NCBI GenBank assembly: GCA_021782525.1
Contig: JAJXUY010000086.1
Coordinates: forward strand, 1-6,616
Reading direction: 5' to 3'
DNA: 6,616 nt
Source of the DNA: Acidobacteriota bacterium
GTDB taxonomy: Bacteria; Acidobacteriota; Thermoanaerobaculia; Thermoanaerobaculales; Thermoanaerobaculaceae
Shown here: piece by piece, positions 5,982 through 6,616 of the stretch
How the letters are laid out: every line of letters starts with the position of its first letter
Position numbering within the stretch: the first letter of the stretch is position 1
Notes under the pieces: generated by a model
Seen by the model: the letters and a program-made list of their open reading frames with translations, nothing else
Told to the model about the DNA's origin: nothing
Databases searched by the model: none
Translations under genes and position numbers: made by a program

Positions 5982-6347
5982 CTATGGCTCACAGGTGCCT
6001 TCCCGCCCGTAGCGGTCGTCGAGGCGGACAACGTCGTCGAGCTCGGGCGTCGAAACCTCGACGAGCCGCACATCGGTAAGGGCCACGAGCCGGTGCAGCA
6101 CGCCGGGCCTGACCCGGACGACGTCCCCCGGCCGCAGGACGGCGGCGACGAGCTCGCGGCTCGCCGGTGCGTCCCCGAGGTGCAGCTCGCACGACCCTTC
6201 GAGCACCCGCATCGTCTCGTCCTTCACCACATGATACTGCAGCGACAGGGCGTGGCCGGCGCGCACGGTCAGGATCTTGCCGACGTACCGCTCGGTCTCG
6301 GCGAAGACCTCCTCCTGCCCCCACGGTTTCTCGACGAGGCGGCTCAC
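5982..6347 (-). CDS. Cupin protein of the mannose-6-phosphate isomerase type II (C-terminal domain) kind
   Basis: Stand-alone 121-aa single cupin. It starts at the GTG at 6345-6347, which overlaps the ptsI stop as GTGA. Longer readings run through ptsI in a different frame. It begins VEKPWGQEEVFAETERYVGKI, and the KPWG-type start and DDVVRLDDRYGRE ending are typical of the cupin found at the C-terminus of bifunctional PMI/GMP enzymes. The first cupin motif is GHALSLQYHVVKDETMRVLEG (31-51) with His39 and Glu44; the second is PGDVVRVRPGVLHRL (73-87) with His85. These can ligate a metal, although the usual second His of an HxH pair is absent. Isomerase activity is possible but unproven, since many short homologues are uncharacterised. 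Overlap with ptsI suggests translational coupling and a link to sugar-phosphate metabolism. Confidence 0.88.
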   Translation of the reverse strand: MSRLVEKPWGQEEVFAETERYVGKILTVRAGHALSLQYHVVKDETMRVLEGSCELHLGDAPASRELVAAVLRPGDVVRVRPGVLHRLVALTDVRLVEVSTPELDDVVRLDDRYGREGTCEP

Positions 6348-6616
6348 GGCAGGATCCTCACCTTCAGGTGCGAGAGCAGGCCCGAGAGCTGCTCCAGCAG
6401 GTACTCCTCGACTTCCTTGGCGGTCGCCAGCGCCAGCGCCCGCTGGGCCATCCGCCTCGCCTCGCGGAACGAGACGGCGCGGATCAGGCTGCGTGCCAGC
6501 GGCAGCGCCGGCGGGTGCATCGAGAACTCCGTCAGGCCGAGGCCCACGAGCAGCGGCACGGCCAGCGGGTCGGCCGCCATCTCGCCGCACAGCGACACCG
6601 GGATCCCGGCGCGCGC
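6344..6616 (-). CDS. ptsI: Phosphoenolpyruvate-protein phosphotransferase (PTS enzyme I), C-terminal 90 residues
   Basis: Enzyme I takes phosphate from PEP and gives it to HPr, the first step of the sugar phosphotransferase system, in the cytoplasm. Only the last 90 codons lie in the window; the start is beyond the right edge. The fragment reads AGIPVSLCGEMAADPLAVPLL and then GLGLTEFSMHPPALP and LIRAVSFREARRMAQRAL. SLCGEMAAD contains the catalytic cysteine of the PEP-binding domain (Cys502 in E. coli enzyme I, in an MCGELAGD setting). The GLGLxEFSM stretch is specific to enzyme I among PEP-utilising enzymes, although pyruvate phosphate dikinase is a distant relative. The stop TGA (6344-6346) overlaps the GTG of the cupin gene. 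HPr and EIIA-type genes may lie further upstream, outside this window. Confidence 0.92.
   Translation of the reverse strand, partial: ARAGIPVSLCGEMAADPLAVPLLVGLGLTEFSMHPPALPLARSLIRAVSFREARRMAQRALALATAKEVEEYLLEQLSGLLSHLKVRILP

Overview
This is a GC-rich bacterial chromosome segment with seven genes, all on the minus strand. An LptF-type permease implies a diderm with an LPS-export machine. A complete ParA/ParB pair and a dif-like XerCD site point to ordinary chromosome biology rather than phage or plasmid DNA. The phylum cannot be fixed from the sequence. The style (GC-rich, frequent GTG starts, plasmid-style ParB, miaB next to a DUF151 nuclease) would suit Methylomirabilota/Rokubacteria, Desulfobacterota or Acidobacteriota, but that is only an inference.

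Layout in the direction of transcription, right to left. The 3' end of ptsI (PTS enzyme I) enters from the right edge. It overlaps by four bases (GTGA) a small PMI-type cupin. Eighteen bases later comes an unrecognised exported coiled-coil protein. A gap of about 100 bases holds a weak promoter and a GC hairpin, and then miaB (tRNA methylthiotransferase) is followed 13 bases later by a DUF151 bifunctional-nuclease gene. A 225-base gap contains the best promoter in the window (TTGACA, 18-base spacer, TACAGT) and a leader hairpin. Then come parA and parB, overlapping by eight bases. A 285-base non-coding gap follows, holding a dif-like site (1224-1251) and several inverted and direct repeats. 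Finally lptF starts at 1100 and runs off the left edge.

The genes fall into four transcription blocks: ptsI-cupin-coiled-coil protein, miaB-bfn, parA-parB, and lptF. The most notable feature is the 28-bp XerCD/dif-like site between parB and lptF. Its XerD-side half matches the classical dif half-site exactly, 11 of 11. dif normally marks the replication terminus, while parAB usually lies near the origin, so finding the two 135 bases apart is unexpected. My hand count of G and C gives the same skew sign on both sides of the site, so the window itself does not confirm a terminus. I saw no tRNA, rRNA, CRISPR array, transposase or clear intrinsic terminator.
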